From: Geothrix sp. PMB-07 | Lineage (GTDB): Bacteria; Acidobacteriota; Holophagae; Holophagales; Holophagaceae | Direction of reading: 5' to 3' | Assembly: GCF_030758935.1 (NCBI RefSeq) | Contig: NZ_CP132333.1 | Location: forward strand, 3,100,992 to 3,164,991 | DNA length: 64,000 nucleotides | Shown here: positions 17,177 through 25,750 of the stretch, one piece after another | How positions within the stretch are numbered: position 1 is the first letter of the stretch | How the letters are laid out: the number at the start of each line of letters is the position of its first letter | The notes under the pieces: model-generated | Databases searched by the model: none | Seen by the model: the letters and a program-made list of their open reading frames with translations, nothing else | What the model was told of the DNA's origin: nothing | Program-made: the position numbers and the translations under genes

Positions 17177-19072
17177 ATGAAAGCGTTTCTTTGGGGAGCA
17201 GCCCTCTCGCTTGTGTTCGTCTGTGCCCTGGGCTGTTCGTCCGGCGGCGCCTCCTCCAAGACGGATCCGGCGCCGCCGGTCCAGGACACCTCGATCACGG
17301 TGACCACCAGCCTGCAGCGGGGCGTGGCGCCCCTGTCGGTGTTCTTCGATGTGACCGGCTCACCGCGGTTCGCCGACGGCTCCTACGTGAACGCCACCTG
17401 CCTCTGGGACTTCGGCGAGGCCCCCGCCGACGCCGACGTGAAATACCCCACCGGCAACGGCTTCGTGGCGGCCCACGTCTTCCGCAAACCGGGCACCTAT
17501 ACCGTGAAGCTCCGAGTCTTCGATGCGGCCACGGGGTCGACGCCCATCTCCAAGGAGGTGGTCATCCAGATCGATCCCTTCGTCCCCGACCCCGCCATCC
17601 CGCAGTCCGGCACCTACTGCATCTCCACCTCGGGAGATGACGCCAACCCCGGCACCCAGGACCGCCCCTTCAAGACCGTGGCCAAGGCCATGACCCGCCT
17701 GAACAAGGCCCCCCTGAAGAACCACGTGCAGCTGCTGTTCAAGGCAGGGGAGACCTTTCCCGTGACGTCCACCGTGCTGTTCGACGAGGTCTCCGGCTAC
17801 GTGCTGATCGGACGCTATGGCGACCCCACGGCACCGAACCCCGTGTGGCAGTCGTCGATGCCCGAGGACTTCGTGCTGCGCGTCAACCAGGGGACCGGCT
17901 GGCGGATCACCAACCTGCACGTGCGCGGCACCAGCCGCGACTGGAAGAAGGTGGGCAACAACGAAATCGTGTCCGCAGGGATTTTCCTCAACGGGGATGG
18001 CAACCTGTGGGACCGGGTCGAAACAGAGAACGTGGGCCAAGGGGCCCTCGGGGTGGGTGGGCACGACAACACCCAGTCGGAGTGCTGGGTCCACAACTTC
18101 AACGGAGGGGGCTGGTCCTCCGGTTCCGACGGGGCCGCCTACATCGGGAACACCGAGGAGGACAACGGCGGGATGAACCCCCAGCACGGGCTGCGGATCC
18201 AGTCGGGCTCCCGGATCTATCTGGCTGACAACCGGTTCCACGACAATGGACACAACTTCGACAACGTGACCGTGCGCGGCGACACGGACCGGGTGGTGCT
18301 GTGGCGCAACTCCATCCACGGGCTGCTGTCGATCATTCCCCAGAACCGGAACGGATCGCCCAAGGAGTTCCAGCATGGGGTCCTGGTGGATTCGAACCAG
18401 TTCCTGGCGCAGGACCACGCGAACACGGCCCTGGCTCTGGAGCTCATGGGCCAGGACATCACCGTCCGCAACAACCGGTTTCTCGACTACAACCGGGCGG
18501 TGCTGGTGGCCGGTGGCGCACTCTCCGGCCCGGCGGCGCGGATCAACCTCCTCCACAACACCATCATGGGGGGATCGACGCCGGCCACCTCGCGGGAGTA
18601 TCTGGATGTGGCCTACTTCGACGCAAGCTGCTCAGGCATCCGCGTACTGAACAACCTCTTCGTGGACAACACTGTCGAGGGGATCGCCCCCTGGTGGGAA
18701 GCCTGGAAGGGCTACAAGTACCACACGTTCTGCCAGGGCAGCGGGAAAGCCCTGGCCGAATCGGACCACAACCGGATCTTCGGCCGAGCGCTGGACAAGA
18801 ACACGGGCCTCGATTTCCTCTTTCCCCAGTCCAGCCGCACAGGGGATCCCGCGACCGGCACGCTGGAGGGCTGGCGATTGGACACGGGCTTCGACCAGCA
18901 CACGGTCGTCGCCGACCCCCAGCTGCTCTCCCTCGATCCCGCCAACGCTGATTTCGGAAAGCCGGGAGACCGGAACCTCCGGTCGGGCCAGGCGGTGCCG
19001 GTGTTCGTCGACGCCCGGGGCAACCCCCGGGATGCCAAGACGCCCACGGTGGGCGCGCTGGAACTGCCCTGA
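17177..19072 (+). CDS. Lipoprotein with PKD domain and right-handed beta-helix
   Basis: The 631-residue protein begins at ATG 17177, preceded by GAGGTGG. A lipoprotein signal (MKAFLWGAALSLVFVCALGC) ends in a lipobox Cys at residue 20. A PKD-like domain follows (about 35-145), with VAPLSVFFDVTGSPRFADG, CLWDFGEAPADADV and PGTYTVKLRVFD. The rest is a parallel beta-helix of pectate-lyase type with a DUF1565-like opening (CISTSGDDANPGTQDRPFKT) and repeated N-rich turns such as ITVRNNRFLDYNRAV and INLLHNTIMGG. Such surface or outer-membrane-anchored proteins usually bind or cleave polysaccharide. No catalytic residues can be assigned. It is an isolated gene. Confidence 0.85.
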   Translation: MKAFLWGAALSLVFVCALGCSSGGASSKTDPAPPVQDTSITVTTSLQRGVAPLSVFFDVTGSPRFADGSYVNATCLWDFGEAPADADVKYPTGNGFVAAHVFRKPGTYTVKLRVFDAATGSTPISKEVVIQIDPFVPDPAIPQSGTYCISTSGDDANPGTQDRPFKTVAKAMTRLNKAPLKNHVQLLFKAGETFPVTSTVLFDEVSGYVLIGRYGDPTAPNPVWQSSMPEDFVLRVNQGTGWRITNLHVRGTSRDWKKVGNNEIVSAGIFLNGDGNLWDRVETENVGQGALGVGGHDNTQSECWVHNFNGGGWSSGSDGAAYIGNTEEDNGGMNPQHGLRIQSGSRIYLADNRFHDNGHNFDNVTVRGDTDRVVLWRNSIHGLLSIIPQNRNGSPKEFQHGVLVDSNQFLAQDHANTALALELMGQDITVRNNRFLDYNRAVLVAGGALSGPAARINLLHNTIMGGSTPATSREYLDVAYFDASCSGIRVLNNLFVDNTVEGIAPWWEAWKGYKYHTFCQGSGKALAESDHNRIFGRALDKNTGLDFLFPQSSRTGDPATGTLEGWRLDTGFDQHTVVADPQLLSLDPANADFGKPGDRNLRSGQAVPVFVDARGNPRDAKTPTVGALELP

Positions 19073-19094
19073 CCCCCCGCGTTGGCCGCGACGA

Positions 19095-21170
19095 CTAGCC
19101 TTTCCCCGCCTTGGGCAGAATCAGGCTGAAGCGGCTGCCCCGCTCCAGGGCTTCATAGCGGGCATCGCCGCCGTGATCCTGGGCGATGCGGCGCACGATG
19201 GCGAGACCCAGGCCGGTGCCTTTGCGCTTGGTGGAGAAGTAGGGCTCGAAGAGGCGTTCGCGGTCCGCTTCCGGCACCCCAGCCCCATCATCGGCCACGT
19301 CGAAGCGCAGGTCGGCGCCTTCGGCCCCCAGGGAAAGGGCCACGGTGCCCTTGCCCTCCAGGGCCGCCACGGCGTTGTCCACCAGGTTGATGAGGCCGCG
19401 CTTCACCATGTCGCCGTCCCACAGGGCCGATACAGGACCTTCAGGCAGACGCAGCTCCCAGCGGATGTCGGGATGGTTGGGGCCGTAGAGGGCCGCCACC
19501 TGGCGCAGCAGGTCCGCGGGATCACACGGTGAGAACTGGGGTACGGGCAGGCGGGCGAAGCGGCTGAAGCTGTCCACCAGCCGCGACAGGCTGGCCACTT
19601 CGGCCAGGATGGTCTCGGCCCCTTCCTGCACGGATTCGCCATCCAGGCGCCCCTCCCGGTGCTTGCGCAGCAGGCGCTGGGCCGTGAGCTGGATGGGCGT
19701 GAGGGGGTTCTTCACTTCGTGGGCCATGCGCCGCGCCACCTCCTGCCAGGCGGCGCGCTTTTCCGCCTGGGCCAGCAGGGACAGATCCTCCAGCACCGCC
19801 AGCACGCCACCGCCCTGCAGGGGTTCCAGGATGGCCCGCACGGGCCGCCCTTCGCCCTCGCCGCCGAGCCGGAATTCCTCCTGCACGCCCCGCTTGGAAT
19901 CCCGTACGGCCCTCAGCAGTTCCGGCAGGCGGCCCAAGCGCGGCGAGGAGGCCACGGCGGCCCAGGTGGATTCCGCGGGGTCGAAGGACTCCAGGCCCAG
20001 CCAGGCCTGGGCCGCCGCGTTGAAGGTGCGCAGTTCGCCATCGGCCCGCCAGCTCATGACACCCACGGGCAGGGCCGCCAGCAGCTGATCCAGGTAGGCC
20101 CGCTGCTGTTCCAGGCGGCTGGCCTGAGCCTCGATGGCGGCGCGGTTGGTCTTCAGATCGCGGGTCATGGCGTTGAAGGTGCGGGCCAGGAAGGCCAGTT
20201 CGTCTTCGCCCAGTTCGGGCAGCTGCACGTCCAGATCGCCGCTGCCCACGCGCTGCGCGGCCTTGGCCAGGGCGCGGATGGGCTCGCTGAGGGATTTGGC
20301 CAGGGCCAGGCCCGACCAAACAGCGAAAAACAGCGTAAGCATGGTGAGGAACAGGAAGGTGTTCTGGGGCAGGGTCTCCAGGGTCTGCTTGTTGGCGCGG
20401 ATCTGCTGGCTCTCCCGGTAGCGCTGCTCCAGCGCCAGCACCCGGTCCAGGGTTTCCCGCGGCATGAAGATGCCCACCACCCAGCCGCCGTCGCCCCGGG
20501 CCACGGTGCGGAGCATCCACAGGCCCTCTTTGGATTCCTGGAGGCTGTCGCCGCTGAGTACCGCCAGGTCTGGCGGCGGCAGGCCCGGCGCCAGGTCCAG
20601 GGACCGCACGGCACCCTCACCGCGCGGGCCGAGAGCGGCCACCAAGTCCAGGCCTGAGGCGGCGCGGATGACCGGGGGCTCCGCCGAGGCGGAGGCCAGC
20701 AGGCGGCCCTCGCCGAACTCCAGCCGCCCCCGTGCCGCGGCGCGGAGATCCTCCGCCATCTTCTGCCCGTCGCGGATGGTGATCTCGGTCTGGGGGCTGA
20801 ACCAGCGCTCCACATTCTTGCTGATGAAATCGCGGCCCACCATGTAGAGGATCAGACTCGGCACGATGCCCACGATGAAAAGCGTCAGCACCATGCGGGT
20901 GCGCAGCCGCGAGCCCAGGATGCCACTCTTGCGCTCGAAGTAGAGCTTGGCCGCGCTGCGGGCCACGATGAACAGCAGGGTGCCGATGGCCAGGGCGTTG
21001 AGCACCCCCACGGCCACCAGGCTCCAGCGGGTGGGCGCATCCAGGCCGCCCTCGGCCACGCGGTTGCCCAGGGCCTTGTAGCCCAGGATGATCACCAGGA
21101 TGGTCGCCACCAGGCCCGCGGCCACATAGAGGCGCGTGAGCTCGGGATGGCGTTTGGGCGCGGGGTTCAT
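19095..21170 (-). CDS. NtrY-type sensor histidine kinase
   Basis: The 691-residue kinase has the NtrY plan. Membrane segments lie near residues 12-30, 45-70 and 90-110, an extracytoplasmic sensor region runs to about 280, and another span follows near 285. Then come a HAMP domain (LAKSLSEPIRALAKAAQRVG), a PAS domain (LDQLLAALPVGVMSWRADGE) and the transmitter. The H-box is RRMAHEVKNPLTPIQ with His near residue 483; LVDNAVAAL, ADDGAGVP and GTGLGLAIVRRI form the ATPase site. NtrY-type kinases pair with NtrX sigma-54 activators in nitrogen or envelope control, but no regulator gene adjoins. The start MNPAPK at 21170 lies a few bases before the low-GC insert, so its original promoter may have been displaced. 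Confidence 0.92.
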   Translation of the reverse strand: MNPAPKRHPELTRLYVAAGLVATILVIILGYKALGNRVAEGGLDAPTRWSLVAVGVLNALAIGTLLFIVARSAAKLYFERKSGILGSRLRTRMVLTLFIVGIVPSLILYMVGRDFISKNVERWFSPQTEITIRDGQKMAEDLRAAARGRLEFGEGRLLASASAEPPVIRAASGLDLVAALGPRGEGAVRSLDLAPGLPPPDLAVLSGDSLQESKEGLWMLRTVARGDGGWVVGIFMPRETLDRVLALEQRYRESQQIRANKQTLETLPQNTFLFLTMLTLFFAVWSGLALAKSLSEPIRALAKAAQRVGSGDLDVQLPELGEDELAFLARTFNAMTRDLKTNRAAIEAQASRLEQQRAYLDQLLAALPVGVMSWRADGELRTFNAAAQAWLGLESFDPAESTWAAVASSPRLGRLPELLRAVRDSKRGVQEEFRLGGEGEGRPVRAILEPLQGGGVLAVLEDLSLLAQAEKRAAWQEVARRMAHEVKNPLTPIQLTAQRLLRKHREGRLDGESVQEGAETILAEVASLSRLVDSFSRFARLPVPQFSPCDPADLLRQVAALYGPNHPDIRWELRLPEGPVSALWDGDMVKRGLINLVDNAVAALEGKGTVALSLGAEGADLRFDVADDGAGVPEADRERLFEPYFSTKRKGTGLGLAIVRRIAQDHGGDARYEALERGSRFSLILPKAGKG

Positions 21171-21415
21171 GATGAGCAGGCTATCCTGAGAAAGCCACAT
21201 AAGTACATGCGTTGTAAGCTGAGTCTGTATTCCGACATCAGCCTTTATCTCTGCCTCAATCCTTGCATTCGTGGAAAATGAGACAATACCTGTCTGGTTC
21301 GGCACTCTACAATTCGACTAGGTAGCTTGCCTCCGCGGCAGCCGAAGCTATGGCCTTGCACTACCGGCTAAATATTCAAAATTTAGCCCTGTAGCACTAC
21401 CCCAAAGGAACTCTC
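21171..21415. other. Low-GC leader at the left edge of an inserted segment
   Basis: Base composition changes abruptly here from GC-rich backbone to AT-rich sequence. GGCTAAATAT/AAATTTAGCC (21367-21389) forms a hairpin 27 bases before the methyltransferase start and could be an operator or attenuator. AAAGGA near 21402 is a plausible ribosome binding site. No coding sequence is supported in the interval and no clear terminal inverted repeat is visible. Confidence 0.5.
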
Positions 21416-22666
21416 ATGGGAAAACGAGTAACAAAGGTGTCTAGTTACAACGAGCATGAAAATAGACTTCTAGAAATCACAGAACCCGAGGCTCCATTTT
21501 CAATTAGCTCCACCACAATCAATAATAGCAAGATTCCAATTTTAACAAGAGAGCTGTGGACATCGAGACAACGGCAGGCACACAGTCTGCATGAGATCAG
21601 CTATAGAGCTTGTTTTAAACCACAGCTACCTCGATTCTTTATTTCAAGACTCACAGAAGAAACCCAAATTGTGTACGACCCTTTTGCTGGAAGAGGAACA
21701 ACGGCTCTTGAAAGTGCATTTATGGGACGTCAAGTAATTTCAAATGATATAAACCCGCTATCGAAAATAATAATTGAACCAAGATTAAACCCACCCAATA
21801 TCACAACAGTTTCAGATCGATTCAGATTAATCCCCAAAAAGCCAAGACAAAAAATACAGAATCATCTCTCAATGTTTTTCAATGACTCCACCTTTGATGA
21901 AATTGTTGCGCTAAGAGAATACTTTTTCGAACGTCAGATAGATAACAAACTTGACTCATGTGATGCATGGATTCGCATGGTGGCCACCAATCGACTAACT
22001 GGCCACAGCAGTGGTTTTTTTAGTGTCTACACGTTACCGCCCAACCAAGCGGCGTCTATTGATAGTCAAGTTAAAATCAACATAAAATACAATCAAGCGC
22101 CTGAATATAGAGACACTCAAGCAATAATAATCAAAAAAACGAGAACACTCTTATCGGACATCCGTGATGAAGAGCGGGCTATACTCCACAAGGCCGGCTC
22201 AACCGCAATGTTCCTCAACTGTGATGCAAGGTCTACTCCGGACATCCCAGATGAGAGCGTAGCTTTGACTGTCACCTCACCACCATTTCTCGACATTGTT
22301 CAGTATGCAGAGGATAATTGGCTTAGATGTTGGTTCAATGGCCTGGATGTTAAAGAAATCGAAAAAGGTATTTCTACTCCATCCAATGTAGAGGCCTGGA
22401 AGTCCATAATGCAAGATGTTTTTATAGAACTATATAGAATCACAGCACTTGGTGGACATGTTGCCTTCGAGGTTGGTGAAATAAGAAGAGGCAAGATTAA
22501 GATGGAGGATCTCGTCATTCCTCTCGCAATGAACGCAGGTTTTTCTCCTGTCGGAGTACTATTAAATGAACAGGTATTTACAAAAACCTCTCATATATGG
22601 GGGGTCCAAAATAATTCGGGTGGCACAAATACTAACCGCATTATTTTATTAAAAAAAATCAAGTAA
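21416..22666 (+). CDS. Site-specific DNA methyltransferase (N4-cytosine type likely)
   Basis: The 416-residue protein methylates DNA using S-adenosylmethionine. Motif I is VYDPFAGRGTTALESAFMG with VISNDINPLS after it (residues about 83-115). A middle region with LTGHSSGFFSVYTLPPNQ follows. Motif IV is TVTSPPFLDIVQYAEDNWL near residue 283; the (S/T)PP(F/Y) form is typical of N4-cytosine methylases, while N6-adenine enzymes usually have (D/N)PP(Y/F). The order I then IV is the alpha-like arrangement. Its GC content is far below that of the neighbours, indicating transfer. The downstream pseudogene at 23409-24077 is a GC-rich homologue of its C-terminal half. It overlaps the convergent unknown gene by 8 bp. 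Confidence 0.88.
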   Translation: MGKRVTKVSSYNEHENRLLEITEPEAPFSISSTTINNSKIPILTRELWTSRQRQAHSLHEISYRACFKPQLPRFFISRLTEETQIVYDPFAGRGTTALESAFMGRQVISNDINPLSKIIIEPRLNPPNITTVSDRFRLIPKKPRQKIQNHLSMFFNDSTFDEIVALREYFFERQIDNKLDSCDAWIRMVATNRLTGHSSGFFSVYTLPPNQAASIDSQVKINIKYNQAPEYRDTQAIIIKKTRTLLSDIRDEERAILHKAGSTAMFLNCDARSTPDIPDESVALTVTSPPFLDIVQYAEDNWLRCWFNGLDVKEIEKGISTPSNVEAWKSIMQDVFIELYRITALGGHVAFEVGEIRRGKIKMEDLVIPLAMNAGFSPVGVLLNEQVFTKTSHIWGVQNNSGGTNTNRIILLKKIK

Positions 22667-23342
22667 AATGTTTCCCAAATATTTTATTAAATCGAGATTG
22701 AAATCCTCCCTTTTTAGGGTCTGATTTGTATTTTAGTATTCTTTCTATGTCATGGTTGCTAAGCTCTATTTCTCTCGTATTTTTCTTAACTCGAACTTGA
22801 AGCTCTCTAATAAAACGCTGAAATCCTCCATTCAAATTCACAGTCTTATTGAGATACAAAAATTCCTCTTTGCTTAGTTTAATTTTGGATCCGCGAAATT
22901 CATAGCCTGTATATAACGATGGGTTATTCGTCAAGGCCTTTTTCAACATGCTTATAGACTCACCAAGTGAACACAAATTAAATTCAAATTTTACGGGGCC
23001 AATGCCCAGACGTTGCTTTCCTCCAGAAAAAACAGCTGCGACAGAAAGCAATATAATGCTGCCACTAATTGCTATCTCAATAGGGCTATTTTGATTAATT
23101 GAGGTTATTTCAGGATCTGAATTTAAACTATCCTCTAACAAACACCGTTTTATATCATCGTAATTTAGGCGACTAAATAGCCCATCGACAGGCACCTCAT
23201 ATTCAGGCGATTCAATAGGAGAACGTCTGGATACCCCTTCTAATGCTCGATATGTTGTTACATATAATTGAAGAAATTGTGACAGTTGAAGTGGAGATAT
23301 ACTCTCGCTTGTCGCAAATTTCAGGTAAACCTGATTCGACAT
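22659..23342 (-). CDS. Unknown protein paired with the methyltransferase
   Basis: This 227-residue protein shares the low GC content of the methyltransferase and overlaps its 3' end by 8 bp in convergent orientation, so both arrived together. It has a hydrophobic stretch in the middle (AISGSIILLSVAAVFSGG, about residues 92-109) and a Lys/Arg-rich C-terminal third (ELQVRVKKNTREIELSNHDIERILKYK). No PD-(D/E)XK, HNH, GIY-YIG or other nuclease motif is visible. By position it could be a restriction or toxin-like partner, an effector, or a regulator. I do not recognise the family. The start at 23342 is preceded by AAAAGGAGA on the minus strand, a good ribosome binding site. Confidence 0.75.
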   Translation of the reverse strand: MSNQVYLKFATSESISPLQLSQFLQLYVTTYRALEGVSRRSPIESPEYEVPVDGLFSRLNYDDIKRCLLEDSLNSDPEITSINQNSPIEIAISGSIILLSVAAVFSGGKQRLGIGPVKFEFNLCSLGESISMLKKALTNNPSLYTGYEFRGSKIKLSKEEFLYLNKTVNLNGGFQRFIRELQVRVKKNTREIELSNHDIERILKYKSDPKKGGFQSRFNKIFGKHFT

Positions 23343-23408
23343 AGAAATCTCCTTTTCTTGGAATCTGCCTCAGTTTACTGCCTTCCAGGTGGGCTGTGAC
23401 ACAGCCTT

Positions 23409-24077
23409 TACCTCACGGGCCACAGCCCCGGCTTCTTCTCCGTCTACACCCTGCCCCCCAATCAGGCCCTCAGCGCCGAGAAGCAGCGGCAGATCAACGC
23501 CCAGCGCGGCCAGACGCCCACCTACCGCGACACCCACCTGCTGATCCTGAAGAAGACGAAGCAGCTGCTCAAGGGCCTGGAGCCCAGCCAGCGCAGGCAC
23601 CTGCGCTTCGCCGCCCAGGATGCGCGCTTCCTCACGGGCGATGCCCGGGAGACGGGCACCCTCATGGACGGCTGCATGAGCCTGACGGTCACCTCGCCGC
23701 CCTTCCTCGACGTGGTGGACTACGCGGGCGACAACTGGCTGCGCTGCTGGTTCACGGGCCTCGACGCCGAGGCCATCGGCCGCGGCATCAGCACGCCCCG
23801 CACCGTGGAAGCCTGGTCCGAGACCATGGCCGCCGTGTTCGCCGAGCTGCACCGCCTCACCCGGAGGGGCGGCTTCGTGGCCTTTGAGGTGGGCGAGGTG
23901 CGCCGCGGCAAGCTGCGTCTCGACGAGGTGGTGCTGCCCCTGGGCCTGCGCGCGGGCTTCAAGGCCCACGGCGTTCTCGTGAACAGCCAGACCTTCACCA
24001 AGACCGCCCACATCTGGGGCGTGGGCAACAACGACAAGGGCACCAACAGCAACCGGGTGGTGCTGTTTCAGCGATAA
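23409..24077 (+). pseudogene. 3' remnant of resident DNA methyltransferase
   Basis: About 222 codons of GC-rich coding sequence begin without a start: a stop codon in frame lies at 23397-23399, just where low-GC sequence ends. The peptide matches the C-terminal half of the inserted methyltransferase block by block. Examples are LTGHSPGFFSVYTLPPNQ, TVTSPPFLDVVDYAGDNWL, RGGFVAFEVGEVRRGKL, and FTKTAHIWGVGNNDKGTNSN before the stop. It keeps motif IV but lacks motif I, so it cannot bind SAM. A short product from ATG 23664 is possible but unlikely to be functional. The insert has replaced its 5' half and promoter. Confidence 0.88.
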
Positions 24078-24078
24078 C

Positions 24079-24360
24079 CTCCGGGGGTTCCGCGCTGCGC
24101 GCACACCCCCGGACCCCCGCGCACTGGCGCGGCTTCGCCGTGCCAGTGCTTTGTCTCAAACTCCGGGGGTTCCGTCCTGCGCGCACACCCCCGGGCCCCC
24201 GCGCACTGGCGCGGCTTCGCCGTGCCAGTGCTTTGTCTCAAACTCCGGGGGTTCCGCGCTGCGCGCACACCCCGGGGCCCCCGCGCACTGGCGCGGCTTC
24301 GCCGTGCCAGTGCTTGGTCTCAAACTCCGGGGGTTCCACGCTGCGCGCACACCCCCGGTG
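24079..24360. repeat. 82-bp tandem repeat, about 3.4 copies
   Basis: Copies start at 24079, 24161, 24243 and 24325 (the last is partial), an exact 82-bp period with few differences. Each unit contains two hairpins: CCGGGGGT.../ACCCCCGG, and a 12-bp stem GCACTGGCGCGG/CCGTGCCAGTGC closed by CTTCG. The second looks like a terminator stem. The array fills the space between the methyltransferase remnant and ompW, which converge on it. It is not CRISPR: there are no variable spacers. Confidence 0.93.
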
Positions 24361-24364
24361 AACG

Positions 24365-24976
24365 CTAGAACCGGTAGCCGACGCCCACGCCGTAGAGGAA
24401 CGGATCCACTTTCACAGTGCTCACCTTGGCGCCGGTGGCGGTGGCCTTCACGTCGGTCTTCAGCTGCACGTACTTCACGTCGAGGTTGATGTAGCAGTTG
24501 GAGGCCACCTTGAAATCCACGCCCGCCTGGGCGGCCAGGCCGAGGCTGCTCTTGTCCAGATCCAGCGCGCCGTTGGCCAGCTTCACATCGGAGATGAGCG
24601 TGAAGTTGAGGCCCGCGCCCACGTAGGGGTTCACGGTCTCGCCCGGGAGGAAGTGCCACTGGGCCGTGAGGGTGGGCGGCAGGTGCTTGAAGGTGCCGAT
24701 CTTCGTGCCGGCCACGGTCACGTCGTGCTCCTGGGGCACCGTGAGGATCAGCTCCGCGGCGAAGTTCGGATTGAAGAAGTAGCTGAAATCCACTTCGGGG
24801 ATGGTCTTGTTGCTCACGTGGATGGCATCGGCGGGAATGCCAGGGGCCGCCTCCGACTTGTTGGCGGGCTGGATCTGCACGGCCCGCAGGCGGACCATCC
24901 AGGGGCCTTCTTCGGCGCGGAGGCCGGAGCCCGCGAGGGCGGCGGCCAGCAGGGTGAGGGTGGCAAAGGTCTTCAT
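24365..24976 (-). CDS. OmpW family outer membrane protein
   Basis: The 203-residue protein has a signal peptide (MKTFATLTLLAAALAGSGLRA) and forms an eight-stranded outer membrane beta-barrel. The OmpW features are WMVRLRAVQIQPANKS, IPEVDFSYFFNPNFAAELIL, LPPTLTAQWHFLPG, VNPYVGAGLNFTL and a C-terminal aromatic residue (GVGVGYRF). Length matches the family. OmpW channels admit small hydrophobic molecules and are often stress regulated. The start at 24976 was chosen for the signal peptide. The longer upstream frame is not coding. Confidence 0.94.
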   Translation of the reverse strand: MKTFATLTLLAAALAGSGLRAEEGPWMVRLRAVQIQPANKSEAAPGIPADAIHVSNKTIPEVDFSYFFNPNFAAELILTVPQEHDVTVAGTKIGTFKHLPPTLTAQWHFLPGETVNPYVGAGLNFTLISDVKLANGALDLDKSSLGLAAQAGVDFKVASNCYINLDVKYVQLKTDVKATATGAKVSTVKVDPFLYGVGVGYRF

Positions 24977-25154
24977 GGCACACATCCAGAAAAGGCCCCC
25001 GGAACAGCCCGGGAGCGGGTGGGAGGGCGGAGCTTCCCCGACCGGGTGAAAACCGGTGGGCCGGGAGGATGGAGAAGGCAGAGGTCGGCCCACCGCGGCG
25101 AGGCGGGAATGGGCGGGACCATGAACGTATTGAGAGGGAGACCGGCGAGGCCGG

Positions 25155-25637
25155 TCAGGACACGAGGGGTTGGCTGCGGAGGGTCTTGTGGCCCTCGGCG
25201 GCCCGGTCAAGGTGGGCCATCTGGTGCTCCGGCGAGTCTTCGACCAGGGTGTCGAAGGTGACGGTGGCCAGATGGCGTTGCAGCAGATCCGTGGCCTGCC
25301 CCCAGGCGCGCTGCACGCGGCAGCCCTGGCTGAACACGCAGGGCTTGCCGCCTTCCAGGCAGGCATTCAGCACCACGCCCCCTTCCACTGCGTCGAGGAT
25401 GTCGAGCAGCGAAATGGCCGAGGCCGGCCGGGCGAGGTTGATTCCGCCGCCGGTGCCGCGGGCGGTCTGGAGGATGCCCGCCTTCACCAGGTCGGCCACG
25501 ATGCGGCGCGTGTAGGGCGCAGGCAGCAGCCGGATCTTGGAGATCTCGGGAATGGTCACCCGGGTCCCCGCGGGCAGGCAGGCCAGGTGCAACACCAGAC
25601 GCGCTGCGTAATCCGACTGCCGGGAAATGCCGATCAT
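25155..25637 (-). CDS. Rrf2 family transcriptional regulator (first of pair)
   Basis: The 160-residue regulator has the Rrf2 winged helix at the N-terminus (ISRQSDYAARLVLHLACLP, then YTRRIVADLVKAGILQTARG and the wing GTGGGINLARPA). Three cysteines follow (NACLEGGKPCVFSQGC, near residues 97-112) in the position that ligates an Fe-S cluster in IscR and NsrR, so it may sense nitric oxide, oxygen or iron-sulfur status. It is a paralogue of the gene at 25751, which lies 113 bp upstream in the same direction. A motif CAAGATGACC is shared by the two upstream regions. Confidence 0.92.
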   Translation of the reverse strand: MIGISRQSDYAARLVLHLACLPAGTRVTIPEISKIRLLPAPYTRRIVADLVKAGILQTARGTGGGINLARPASAISLLDILDAVEGGVVLNACLEGGKPCVFSQGCRVQRAWGQATDLLQRHLATVTFDTLVEDSPEHQMAHLDRAAEGHKTLRSQPLVS

Positions 25638-25663
25638 GGTGCCTCGGAAGGGGGTCTGCGCTC

Positions 25664-25673
25664 CAAGATGACC
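25664..25673. promoter_or_regulatory. Candidate Rrf2 operator half (first gene)
   Basis: CAAGATGACC occurs 27 bases upstream of the start of the first Rrf2 gene. The same ten bases occur upstream of the second gene at 26296-26305, there within the palindrome GGTCA-AGA-TGACC. A further GGGTA...TACCC pair (about 25678-25698) flanks a TTGACC that could be a -35 box on the minus strand. Shared sequence in the two promoters suggests auto- or cross-regulation. Confidence 0.45.
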
Positions 25674-25750
25674 CTTTGGGTAACCTTGGTCAATACCCAT
25701 AGGTCATGAATTTAATGGACCCATTGGGGATATAAGCCCCCCCTCAACGT

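Noticed and set aside
24079-24360. Possible CRISPR array
   Set aside because: The repeat is continuous with an 82-bp period. There are no distinct spacers and no cas genes.
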